Below, piece by piece: positions 22,495-31,942 of a stretch of 64,000 nt of DNA (its first letter is position 1; each line of letters opens with the position of its first letter). The position numbers and the translations under genes are program-made. Below the pieces are notes generated by a model. It worked only from the letters and a program-made list of their open reading frames with translations, was not told the DNA's origin and made no database searches. Source of the DNA: Theropithecus gelada (Eukaryota; Chordata; Mammalia; Primates; Cercopithecidae); the NCBI RefSeq assembly GCF_003255815.1, contig NC_037677.1, positions 103,458,583 to 103,522,582 on the forward strand. The letters run 5' to 3'.

Positions 22495-23590
22495 TATTGC
22501 CTATCACCAAGCAGTGAGACCATTGCCTATCGCCAAGCAGTGAGTACCACTGGATCCTTTTCACTTGCTATTCTGTCCTATTTTTCCTTAGAATTCAGGG
22601 GCTAAATACTGGGCACCTGTTGGCCAGTTAAAAGCAACTAGTGTGGCCACTGAACTAGACATGGGTGTCAGGCTTTCTGGGAAAGGGCTCTCTAACAACC
22701 CCCAACTCTTTGGAGTTGGGAGTATTGGTTTGCCTGGAACCAGTTTCCACTTTTCCTCTACTTCTGGGCTGAGCCGAGGGTCGACACAAAGGAAAGCCAT
22801 TGAGCTCTGGGGTCCCGACAACAAGTTGGTTGACCCTGCAGCCATGAGGGGAAGTCTCAAAATCATGTCGCCCAAGCAAGACTCCCCCATCTATTCTACC
22901 TACCCTGACCCTTGTCTCCTGGATCCTAATGCCTGTCAGACAAACTTCCTCTCGCCTCTCTTCTCTGAGGCTAGTCCTTCTTCTAAAAATTGCTCCCTGT
23001 CTCTGGTGCTTTACTAGTTTCTCCCATAAGAATGATTTCTAGTATAAACTCCAGGACTCTGTTATCTTCTCTAGGCACCTGGGCTCACCAATCAGAAAGA
23101 CATAATTTTTGCCCAAAGTCCCATGGTAGGGGGTACTATCTGGAATTTTAGGATCCCACCTCAGACTAGCAGGCTTAACAAAAGCTATTCCTGAAGCTAC
23201 AATATGGGGAGTCTCAGAAATTGTATCCTTCCTATTCATATAAGTGAGGACAAAAGGTGTCACTCTTCCAACTCAAGATCCCTTCCCTCCCTCAGGGTAT
23301 GGTCCTCCACTTCATTTCTGGGGCATAACATCTTTACAGGACATGGGTAAGGTCCCAATACTAACAGGAGAATGCTTAGGACTCTAACAGGTTTTCAGGA
23401 ATGCGTCGGTAAGGGTCACTAAATCCGATCTTCCTCGGTCCTCCTTGTGGTCTGGGAGGAAAACCAGTGTTTCTGCTGCTGTGTCAGTGAGCGCAACTAT
23501 TCCAATCAGCAGGGTCCAGGGACCGCTGCGGATTCTTGGGCAGGGGGAGAAACAAAACAAACCAAAACCACGGGCAGTTTTGTCTTTCAG
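22495..23590 (+). other. Proviral leader with a 124-codon open frame
   Basis: Untranslated leader between primer site and gag. It starts with an imperfect tandem repeat (CCTATCACCAAGCAGTGAG and CCTATCGCCAAGCAGTGAG, about 22500-22545), followed by GTGAGTACC, which could be a splice donor. An open frame at 22643-23017 lies in it. I recognise no domain in that frame, and it may be chance. Confidence 0.6.
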
Positions 23591-25051
23591 ATGGGAAACA
23601 CTCAGGCATCAACAGGCTCACCCTTGAAATGCATCCTAAGCCATTGGGACCAGTTTGACCCACAAACCCTGAAAAAGAGGCAGCTCATTTTTTTCTGCAC
23701 TCAGGCTTGGCCCCAATATTCTCTCTCTCTGATGGGAAAAAATGGCCACCTGAGGGAAGTACAAATTACAATACTATTCTGCAGCTTGACCTTTTCTGTA
23801 AGAGGGAAGGCAAATGGAGTGAAATACCTTATGTCCAAGCTTTCTTTTCATTGAAGGAGAATACACAGCTAGGCAAAACTTGCAATTTACATCCCACAGG
23901 AGGAACTTTCAGCTTACCCCCAAATCCTAGCTTCCCTATAGCTCCCCTTCCTATTAATGATAATCCCCCTCTAATCTCCCCTGCCCAGAAGAAAATAAGC
24001 AAAGAAATCTCTAAAGCACCAAAAACCACCAGGCTATTGGTTATGTTCCCTTCAAGCTATTGGGGGAGGAGAATTTGGCCCAACCCAGGTACATGTCCCT
24101 TTCTCTCTCTTTCTGATTTGAAGCAGATCAAGGTAGACCTGGGGAAGTTTTCAGATGATCCTCATAGGTACACAGATGTCCTACAGGGCTTAGGGCAAAC
24201 TTTCGACCTCGCTTGGAGAGATATCATGTTACTGTTAGATCAAACCCTGGCCTTTAATGAAAAGAATGCGGCTTTAGCTGCAGCCCGAGAGTTTGGAGAT
24301 ACTTGGTATGTTAGTCACGTAAAGGATAGAATGATAATGGAAAAAAGGGACAAATTCCCTACTGGTCAGCAAGCCGTCCCTAGTACGGATCTCCACTGGG
24401 ACCTCGACTCAGATCATGGGGACTGGAGTCATAAACATCTGTTGACCTGTGTTCTAGAAGGACTAAGGAGAATTAGGAAAAAGCCCATGAATTATTCAAT
24501 GATGTCTACCATAACTCAGGGAAAGGAAGAAAATCCTTCTGCCTTCCTCAAGCGGCTATGGGAGGTCTTAAGAAAATATACTCCCCTGTCACCTGAATCA
24601 CTCGAGGGTCAACTGGTTCTAAAAGATAAGTTTATTACCCAATCAGCCACAGATATCAGGAGAAAACTCCAAAAGCAAGCCCTTGGGCCCTGAACAAAAT
24701 GTGGAGGAGTTATTAAACCTGGAAGCCTCGGTGTTCTATAATAGGGACCAAGAGGAACAAGTCCAAAAGGAAAAGTGAGATCAGAGAAAGGCCGCAGCCT
24801 TAGTCATGGCCCTCAGACAAACAAATCTTGGTGGTTCAGAGAGGACAGAAAATGGAGCAGGCCAATCACCCGGTAGGGCTTGTTATCAGTGTGGTTTACA
24901 AGGACACTTTAAAAAAGACTGTCCAGTGAGAAACGAGCTGCCCCCTCGTCCATGTCCACTATGCCAAGGCAATCACTGGAAGGTGCACTGCCCCACAGGA
25001 TTAAGGTTCTCTGGGACAGAAGCCGCCAACCAGATGATCCAACAACAGGAC
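23591..25051 (+). pseudogene. ERV9-type gag, disrupted
   Basis: Gag would give matrix, capsid and nucleocapsid. The frame starts at an ATG followed by a glycine codon (MGNTQ), the N-myristoylation context usual for gag. It shifts frame near 23705-23735. The capsid part then stays open from about 23730 to 24690 (RRIWPNPGTCPF and a QGLGQTFDLAWRD region). A second frameshift near 24690 and a TGA at about 24775 break it again. The nucleocapsid segment (24806-25051) keeps two zinc knuckles: C-X2-C-X4-H-X4-C at 24881-24922 and a shortened C-X2-C-X3-H-X4-C at 24953-24991. Two knuckles, the second one unusual in spacing, are visible directly. No functional Gag can be made. Confidence 0.88.
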
Positions 25052-25054
25052 TGA

Positions 25055-25966
25055 CAGTGCCTGGGACAAGCACCAGCTCATGTCATTACCCTTACTGAGC
25101 CCTGGGTATGCTTAACCATTGAGGGCCAGGAAATTGACTTCCTCCTGGACACTGGCGCAACCTTCTCAGTATTGATCTCCTTTCCTGGACGACTGTCCCC
25201 AAAGTCTGTTACCATCCGAGGAATTATGGGACAGCCTGTAACCAGGTATTTCTCCCACCTCCTCAGTTGTAATTGGGAGACTTTGCTCTTTTCACATGCC
25301 TTTCTTGTTATGCCTGAAAGTCCCACACCCTTATTAGGGAGGGACGTATTAGCCAAAGCTGGAGCTATTATCTACATGAATATGGGGAACAAGTTATCCA
25401 TTTGTTGTCCCCTACTTGAAGAGGAAATCAACCTTCAAGTCTGGGCATTGGAAGGACAATTTGGAAGGGCAAAAAATGCCCACCTAGTCCAAATCAGGTT
25501 AAAGGATCCCACCACTTTTCCTTATCGAAGGCAATATCCCTTAAGGCCTGAAGCTCATAAAGGTTTACAGGATATTGTTAAACATTTAAAAGCTCAAGGC
25601 TTAGTAAGGAAATGCAGCAGTCCCTGCAACACCCCAACTCTAGAAGTATAAAAACCGAATGGTCAGTGTAGACTAGTGCAAGACCTTGGGTTCATCAATG
25701 AGGCAGTAACTCCTCTATATCCAGTTGTACCCAACCCCTATACTCTGCTCTCTCAAATACCAGAGGAAGCAGAATGGCGCACAGTTCTGGACCTCAAGGA
25801 TGCCTTCTTCTATATTCCCCTGACTCTGACTCCCAGTTTCTCTTTGTCTTTGAGGATACCACAGACCACACATTCCAACTTATGTGGACGGTCTTGCCCC
25901 AGGGGTTTAGGGATAGCCCTCATCTGTTTGGTCAGGCACTGGCCCAAGATCTAGAGCCATACAACT
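25055..25966 (+). pseudogene. ERV9-type protease and partial reverse transcriptase, disrupted
   Basis: The frame continues from the nucleocapsid after a single TGA (25052-25054), the gag-pro layout of gammaretroviruses, where a stop is read through. The protease keeps the active-site motif DTGA (25148-25159) and a later GRDVLAKAG block. RT begins with the FPYRRQYPLRPEAHKGL region. A TAA at 25649-25651 replaces a codon in the conserved PNGQCRLVQDL stretch, and a frameshift follows near 25830. RT is then visible through the VLPQGF motif to about 25960. The catalytic YXDD box, RNase H and integrase are missing because of the deletion. Confidence 0.88.
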
Positions 25967-25967
25967 A

Positions 25968-26510
25968 ATACCCCTACTTATAGGGTTAGGAATGGCTACT
26001 GCTATAGGAACCGGAATAGCCAGTTTATCTACTTCATTATCCTACTACCACACACTCTCAAATGATTTCTCAGACAGTTTGCAAGAGATAACAAAATCTA
26101 TCCTTACTCTACAATCCCAAATAGACTCTTAGGCAGCAGTGACTCTCCAGAACCACCGAGGTCTGGACCTCCTCACTGTGGAGAAAGGAGGACTCTACAC
26201 CTTCTTAGGGGAGGAGTGTTGTTTTTATACTAACCAGTCAGCAATAGTAGGAGATGCTGCCCAGCATTTACAGGAAACGGCTTCTGAAGTCAGGCAACGC
26301 CTTTCAAATTCTTATACCAACCTCTGGAGTTGGGCAACATGGCTTCTCCCCTTTCTAGGTCCCATGGCAGCCATCTTGCTGTTACTCGCTTTTGGACCCT
26401 GTATTTTTAACCTCCTTGTTAAACTTGTTTCCTCTAGAATCCAGGCCATCAAGATACAGATGGTCTTACAAATGGAACCCCAAATGAGTTCAACTAACAA
26501 CTTCTACTGA
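25968..26510 (+). pseudogene. ERV9-type env, transmembrane subunit only, disrupted
   Basis: SU is absent. The sequence resumes inside the hydrophobic, glycine-rich fusion-peptide region of TM (IGLGMATAIGTG) directly after the RT fragment. A TAG at 26130-26132 interrupts the heptad region. The conserved LQNHRGLDLL segment follows (from about 26145). In the CX6CC motif the first cysteine is replaced by tyrosine (TAC, 26196-26198), while the CC pair at 26217-26222 remains. A membrane span rich in Leu, Ala and Ile (about 26340-26420) and a short cytoplasmic tail end at the TGA at 26508-26510. With SU gone and a stop inside TM, no envelope protein can form. Confidence 0.88.
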
Positions 26511-26667
26511 GGACCCCTGGACTGATCTGCTGGCCCTTTCACTGGCCTAAAGAGTTCCCCTCTGGAGAACACTACAACCACAGGGCCCCTTCATCGCCCC
26601 TATCCAGCAGGAAGTAGCTAGAGCAGTCATTGGCCAAATTCCCAACAGTAGTTGGGGTGTCCTGTTT

Positions 26668-26677
26668 AGAGGGGGGA
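26668..26677 (+). other. Polypurine tract
   Basis: AGAGGGGGGA lies one base before the 3' LTR start at 26679, as expected for the plus-strand primer of reverse transcription. Confidence 0.85.
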
Positions 26678-26678
26678 T

Positions 26679-27843
26679 TGAGAGGTGACAATGTGCTAGC
26701 AGCCCTTGCTCACTCTCAGCGCCTCCTTGGCTTCAGCATCCACTCTAGCCGCACTTGAAGAGCCCTTCAGCCTACCACTGCACTGTGGGAACCCCTCTCT
26801 GGACTTGCCAAGGCCAGAGTTGGCTCCCTCTGCTTGTGGGGAGGTGTGGAGGGAGAGGCACAGATGGAAACTGGGGCTGCCTGTGGCGCTCTCAGGCCAG
26901 TGTGAGCTCCAGGTGGGTGTGGGCTTGGTGGGCCCGCATTCAGAGTGGCTGGCCAGTGCCTCCGGCCCTGGGCATAGAGGGGCTTAGCACCCGGGCCAGC
27001 CACTGCGAAGGGTGCACCAAGTCTCCCAGCACTGCCCGCCCGCCCGCGCGGCACTCAAATTCTTGCAGGGCTTCAGCCACCTCCCCGCGGGCCATGCCTG
27101 AGCCCCTCCCCCACCCTAGTGGGCTTCCACGTGGCACAAGCCTCCCTGACGAGCACCACCCTCTGCTCCATGGGGCTGAGGAGCACCACCCTCTGCTCCA
27201 TGGGGCTGAGGAATGCAGGCGCGCAGTGCGGGACTGGCAGGCAGCTCCTCCCCCAGCCCCGGCACAGGATCCACTAGGTAAAGCCAGCTGGGCTCCTGGA
27301 TCAGGTGGGGATTTGGAGAACTTTTATGTCTAGCTAAAGGATTGTAAATGCACCATTCAGCACTGTGTCTAGCTCAAGGTTTGTAAACGCACCAATCAGC
27401 ACCCTGTCAAAAGAGACTAATCAGCTCTCTGTAAAATGGACCCATCAGCTCTGTGTAAAATGGACCAATCAGCAGGCTGTAGGTGGGATCAGGTAAGGGC
27501 ATAAAAGCAGGCTGCCCGAGCCAGCTGTGGCAACCTGCTCAGGTCTCCTTCCCTGCTGTGGAAGCTTTGTTCTTTCGCTCTTCGCAATAAACCTTGCTGC
27601 TGCTCACTCTTTGGGTCTGCGCTGCCTTTGTGAGCTGTAACACTCTCCGTGAAGGTCTGCAGCTTCACTCCTGAAGCCGGCGAGACCACGAACCCACTAG
27701 AAGGAAGAATCTCCAGACACATCTGAACATCTGAAGGAAAAACTCTGGACACACCATCTTTAAGAACTGTAACACTCACTGCGAGGGTCCGTGGCTTCAT
27801 TCTTGAAGTCAGCGAGACCAAGAACCCACCAATTCTGGACACA
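26679..27843 (+). repeat. 3' LTR of the provirus (LTR12 type)
   Basis: Starts TGAGAGGTGACAATG and ends TTCTGGACACA, then GTGG. It differs from the 5' LTR by a perfect 30-bp tandem duplication (27151-27180 and 27181-27210), loss of about 25 bases present in the 5' copy near 21838-21862, and loss of CCAAT in several units (CACCATTCAGC, GAGACTAATCAGC, GGACCCATCAGC). An ATAAAAG box is at 27501-27507 and AATAAA at 27586-27591. LTR pairs are identical at integration, so these differences arose afterwards or by conversion. Confidence 0.93.
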
Positions 27844-27874
27844 GTGGGGCTAAGGCTTGCAAATTTGGGGACCA

Positions 27875-27935
27875 CTTTTGACATGCAGCCAGAATTGAGA
27901 GTGCACCTTTTGACATGCAGCCAGAATTAAGAGTG
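27875..27935 (+). repeat. Tandem pair of 29-base units
   Basis: CTTTTGACATGCAGCCAGAA plus TTGAGAGTG (27875-27903) is repeated with one change at 27907-27935, 3 bases apart. It lies just outside the right end of the provirus. Confidence 0.9.
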
Positions 27936-29051
27936 ATTGCTTAAGAGATATTTTCATCACCTTCCATAGTCCAGATGGCAAAATGCAGACCCTACCCAAG
28001 GTCACTAACAGTAGCTAATGAAAAATCTGAGATGCGAACATAGACATCAAGTGCTACCTTCATAACACATTATGGTTTAGGGTATGTTAATGAATGACAC
28101 GTTTCTATTTCCTGATTAATACTATTAGTTCATGTAACCTATGTACTACTTATCAATTGTATGTCAGAATTCAGAATTTGATAATGCAAGTTTATAAAAA
28201 CAAAGGTACAGATGTAGTACCACTCTCCTTCTGAGACAAATAAATGTCTTTCTCATTTAAAAGCAATATTTTCTTCCTAAAAAATGACATATCCGAGCAG
28301 TAGATAAGCTCTCTTAATAGGAGATGTATGACATAGTGGAAAAGGTATGACTGCTAACCAAGACACCTTAATTCTAGTCCTAATTATGGCCATAACTCTG
28401 CAATGGGCACAATCTATTTCTTTCCTCTGAATCTCAGTTTTCTTATCTGTAAAATAAGGGTGTTGTATATGATGATCTCCAAGGCTTCTTGCAGCTAAGA
28501 TCCATGCTCAGAAGGGACTAATCTTATCACTCTTTCCAAGCTACTCTATTCTGCTAAATGCATTGCATTCATCCTGACATTTGTGTGCAGACTGAACAAA
28601 CTTTAAAAATGAAACTTCATATCTGCTGTAGGACAATGCATTCACTTAAATTCTAGTTAATCTATTTGTTCCATGTCGAGGAAAAACTGGGCCATCAGAT
28701 GAAAATCCATCTTTTCTGCTGTCTTGTCAAGACTCATTCGGATTCTTGTGATTGACTGGTCAGAACTCTTACTAGAGAGTCAGCAGCATCCACCCAACAA
28801 GACTCATTCTTTGTAGCTGCCTTTCGGAAATGGTAATGATCTACCTACCCCCCTCGCCCTTTTACATTCACAGCTGCTGATCTGAAAATTATGATGTGTC
28901 ACACATTTTACAACCTTAACATCCATCAACTCATCTTTACATTTCTAATTCCAGCTTAACTATAATGGATTTTTAGGTAGCTAGAGATGTTAGCCAATCA
29001 AGACAGAAGTCACATCATGAAGGAGTAGCATACTGAATATACATTTCTTAC
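27936..29051. other. Intron 3' of the SORCS1 exon (gene sense), Alu-free
   Basis: Contains one MIR (28330-28505). I see no further exon. In gene direction this is the start of the intron that follows the exon at 29052-29151. Confidence 0.55.
28330..28505 (+). mobile_element. MIR fragment
   Basis: ATGACTGCTAACCAAGACACC, TTCTAGTCCTAATTATGGCC, CTGAATCTCAGTTTTCTTATC and TGTAAAATAAGGGTG follow the MIR consensus. Confidence 0.8.
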
Positions 29052-29151
29052 CTTACGCTTGTTGGTAGGACACACATAGAGATAGCTCAAAATGGTTTTC
29101 AAACCAACTTTATCATTCAGCTTCTCATAGGTTGTTCCATAATCGGTTGAC
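29052..29151 (-). CDS. SORCS1: SORCS1 exon, VPS10-domain coding segment
   Basis: SorCS1 is a type I membrane sorting receptor of the VPS10p/sortilin family. It is expressed mainly in neurons and moves cargo such as APP, neurexins and glutamate receptors between the secretory and endosomal paths. This 100-nt exon reads on the minus strand as one base completing a codon, then 33 codons with no stop, including YEKLNDKVGLKTILSYLYV and ending PTNKRK. It encodes part of an early blade of the VPS10 beta-propeller. The splice sites are clear: the acceptor ends GAATTACAG before 29151 and the donor reads GTAAGAAATG after 29052. The exon starts in codon position 3 and ends on a codon boundary. SORCS1 is preferred over SORCS3 because I recall VCPTNKRK for SORCS1 and VNPTNKRK for SORCS3. 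That choice is from memory and a search would settle it. No other exon of the gene is visible, as expected with very long early introns. Confidence 0.87.
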
Positions 29152-30085
29152 CTGTAATTCAAAAAGAGCATTAATGAGGACAGAAGTAGACGTCATTTGA
29201 CTGCTTGTCAGTATAATGCATGTTTTACATAGTAGAATGGCTCTCAGGAGATTTCTCAATGATTCATGTAGTATATAATGATGCCTAACGATGTACACAG
29301 TAGCATCATGTGAGTGGTTAAAATCTGCATTTAAATTGAATTGGTAAAAATTAAAACTCCATCTCTCTACTGCTCCTTAATGTATGCACATTGCATAAAG
29401 AATGTGGTTAATTTAAAAATAATGAGAGATGAGAGTGCCCCTTGATTTGACCAAATAATTAAAGAGTTTTTAGTTAGATATGACATTTCCAAACTTTTAC
29501 TTTACGTTTGGCGCAGTAGAAAAGCAGGTTCTCATGATTTATCTACAAATTGTGTTTTCTTTCATGAGTCAGGGAATATGTGGTGGATCAGTCCCTTCAA
29601 AGGTCAGTCAGTCTTATTATTTAAGGGCAAGAAAATGTCTCAATAATAAGTGAGATTTCACTAATTTCTTACTCCGTGGCCTTTTCCAGTGTTAAGCAAT
29701 CTGAAGTCAGGAGGACATGACTTCTCGACACTGACTCTGTTTTTCCTATAGAGCCTCTCAACTTTAGCCATTGGTCAACAAATTATTCACACAGATTAAA
29801 TAAATTGCTTTTAATTACCTTCTCTATGAAGGTCTACTCTATTTCAGAATTTTAATCTTATTGTATCATCATGACAGCTATGTACAGCAGGGATTATTAT
29901 TTGTATTTGATGACAATGGCTGAGAGAACTTCAGTAACTTGTTCAAAGAAATTTAAAAATTTTCCTGATAAATGGGCAGCTAGAAATTGAATTCAGGTAT
30001 TTTAGCCTAAGCCCCATGTTGCTTTCATTATACCTCAACTTTTTTTTCCGCTTTTTTCTTTTTTTTTTTAATTTAAAGAAGATAG
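29152..30085. other. Intron 5' of the SORCS1 exon (gene sense)
   Basis: Unique AT-rich intron, with a MIR at its right end. The acceptor-side polypyrimidine tract of the exon (minus strand, from 29152 upward) is weak and purine-interrupted (TTTTTGAATTACAG). Confidence 0.55.
29830..30035 (+). mobile_element. MIR fragment
   Basis: ATTGTATCATCATGACAGCTA, GTAACTTGTTCAAAGAAATT, GGGCAGCTAGAAATTGAATTC and CCTAAGCCCCATGTTGCT occur in MIR order. Confidence 0.75.
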
Positions 30086-30380
30086 GGCTGGGCACAGTGG
30101 CTCACGCCTGTAATCCCAGCACTTTGGGAAGCCAAGATGGATCAATCACTTGAGGTCAGGAATTAGAGACTAGCCTGGCCAACATGGTGAAACTCATTCT
30201 CTACCAAAAATACAAAAATCAGCCTGGTGTGGTGGTACACACCTGTAGTCCGAGCTACTTGGGAGGCTGAGGCACAAGAATCACTTGAAACCAGGAGGCA
30301 GAGGTTGTAGTGAGCTGAGATCACACCACTGCACTCCAGTCTGGGCCAAGGGGCAAGACTCTATCTCAAAACAAAAAAAA
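30086..30380 (+). mobile_element. Alu, first of a head-to-tail pair
   Basis: Forward Alu ending in AAAACAAAAAAAA, directly joined to a second Alu. The left target duplication, AAAGAAGATAG, ends at 30085 and its partner lies after the second Alu (about 30707-30716). Confidence 0.97.
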
Positions 30381-30706
30381 GGCCAGGCGTGGTGGCTTAC
30401 ACCTGTAATCCCAGCAGTTTGGAAGGCTGAGGTGGGCAGTTCATGAGGTCAGGAGTTTGAGACCAGCCTGGCCAACATGGTGAAACCCTGTCTCTACTAA
30501 AAATACAAAAATTAGCCAAGCGTGGTGACAGGTTCCTATAATCCCAGCTACTCAGGGGGCAAAAGCAGGAGAATTGATTGAACCCGGGAGGTGGAGGTTG
30601 CAGTGAGCCAAGATAGTGCCATTGCACTCCAGACTGGGTAGAGTCTTGTCCAGAGCAAGACTCCATCTCAAAAAAAAGAATAAAAAAAAAAAAGAAAAAG
30701 AAGAAG
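30381..30706 (+). mobile_element. Alu, second of a head-to-tail pair
   Basis: Forward Alu inserted in the tail of its neighbour. Its own tail has grown into a mixed A/AAG repeat (AAAGAAAAAGAAGAAGAAG). The outer duplication AAGAAGATAG follows at 30707. Confidence 0.97.
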
Positions 30707-30774
30707 AAGAAGATAGATATAAAATGATATAAAAAATTTCCTTTCAGCTTTCTTACTTAGGAGATTGTTGATAA

Positions 30775-30960
30775 AATTCATTCATTCATTCACATTTTGT
30801 AGTGCTCCTAAGGCATACCAGTGTTGCTAAGTGCAAGGACACAGCACACAGCCTCTACTCTCAAGTATGTCACACTTTTATTTGAAAGAAATATAAACAA
30901 ATATTTAGAATATGTTAAGTGCAAAGACAGAGATATGAGTTAACAATGCTTAGAAATTAA
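30775..30960 (+). mobile_element. L2 fragment
   Basis: CATTCATTCATTCACATTTTG, GTGCTCCTAAGGCATACCAG and GCAAGGACACAGCACACAGCC fit the L2 3' region. Confidence 0.6.
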
Positions 30961-31636
30961 AGTTGATTTAATTAGAAAAACACAAAAATTGTAACCATCT
31001 TAATTAATTTCTGATACTGGTAAAAGTTACAAATTCTTACAGGCCACAACGACTAAGTAGAAGTGTGTGTTAACAACTTCACTACAGTCCGTTCAGTATA
31101 TATGGTGGACCAAACACTGGAGCAAGAAAGCTGTATAAAAGTGATCCTGGAGCTAGGAATTTAGGATTTATTCTGTCTGGAGATTCAAGATATTTCTTCC
31201 TAAAATTTATACATAGATGGCAAACAGAAAAGGGTCAACAATTTAGAGGATTGAGATGCCATTCCTAATCGCTGAGGAATAAAGTACTATGCAAAACTTC
31301 TTGAAATAACTATGAACCTCAAAAACGGGTAAGTTTAGAAAACAAAATTAGAGCATCACAGACTAGATGTTACCTTTGTAACAAAAATATATACCTGGCT
31401 TATTTCAGGACCAGTCTCTGCACTATTATAATCAAACACACATTAGCTTAATAGCCAAGAATATTTGAGGAGCATTCCAGAACTATTTCACAGGATATCT
31501 TATTAATGAATCACAACAAAACTTCTTAAAATCTTCCTTTCAAATCTTTTTCTCAAAAATTCATAGCTTATTTGAGGGAATTTTCTGGTATTCTCTAAGA
31601 AATGTCTAAGATTTCTTCCCTAGCCCAGTCCACTCT
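30961..31636. other. Intronic sequence, nothing recognised
   Basis: AT-rich with no coding or repeat signal that I can name. Confidence 0.45.
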
Positions 31637-31942
31637 TTTTTTTTTCTTTTTTTCTTTTTTGAGATGGAGTCTCACATTGTCACCCAGGCTGGAGTGCAGT
31701 GGGGTGATCTCGGCTCACGGCAACCTCTACCTTCTGGCTTCAAACGATTCTCCTGCCTCAGCCTCCTGAGTAGCTGGGATTACAGGCACACATCACCATA
31801 CCCGGCTAAGTTTTGTATTTTTAGTAGAGATGGGGTTTCACCAAGTTGGTCAGGCTGGCCTTGAACTCCTAACCTTAGGTGATCCACCCACCTCAGTCTC
31901 CCAAAGTGTTGGGATTACTGGCGTGAGCCAAGGCACCCAGCC
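31637..31942 (-). mobile_element. Alu, full length
   Basis: Reverse-complement Alu between CCAGTCCACTCT (31625-31636) and CTAGTCCACTCT (31943 onward), a one-mismatch target duplication. Confidence 0.97.

Larger units (their letters stand above)
21340..27843 (+). mobile_element. ERV9-type (LTR12) endogenous retrovirus, defective provirus
   Basis: This is an old germ-line retrovirus of the gamma-like ERV1 class, on the strand opposite to SORCS1. In order it has a 5' LTR, a primer-binding site, a leader of about 1.1 kb, decayed gag, protease, part of RT, an internal deletion, the TM part of env, a polypurine tract and a 3' LTR. A perfect 4-bp target duplication, GTGG, lies at 21336-21339 and 27844-27847, so the copy came from a true integration event. 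At about 6.5 kb it is shorter than a complete ERV9. The missing part covers the end of RT, RNase H, integrase and SU. Frameshifts and stops occur in every gene, so no intact retroviral protein is encoded. The family call rests on the LTR12 sequence (TGAGAGGTGACA start, GCAACCCGCTCGGGTC, repeated ACCAATCAGC) and the tRNA-Arg-like primer site. Confidence 0.93.

Noticed and set aside
26755..27333. 192-codon open frame in the 3' LTR
   Set aside because: It lies in GC-rich U3 sequence where stops are rare, is partly made of the 30-bp duplication, and has no counterpart in the 5' LTR.
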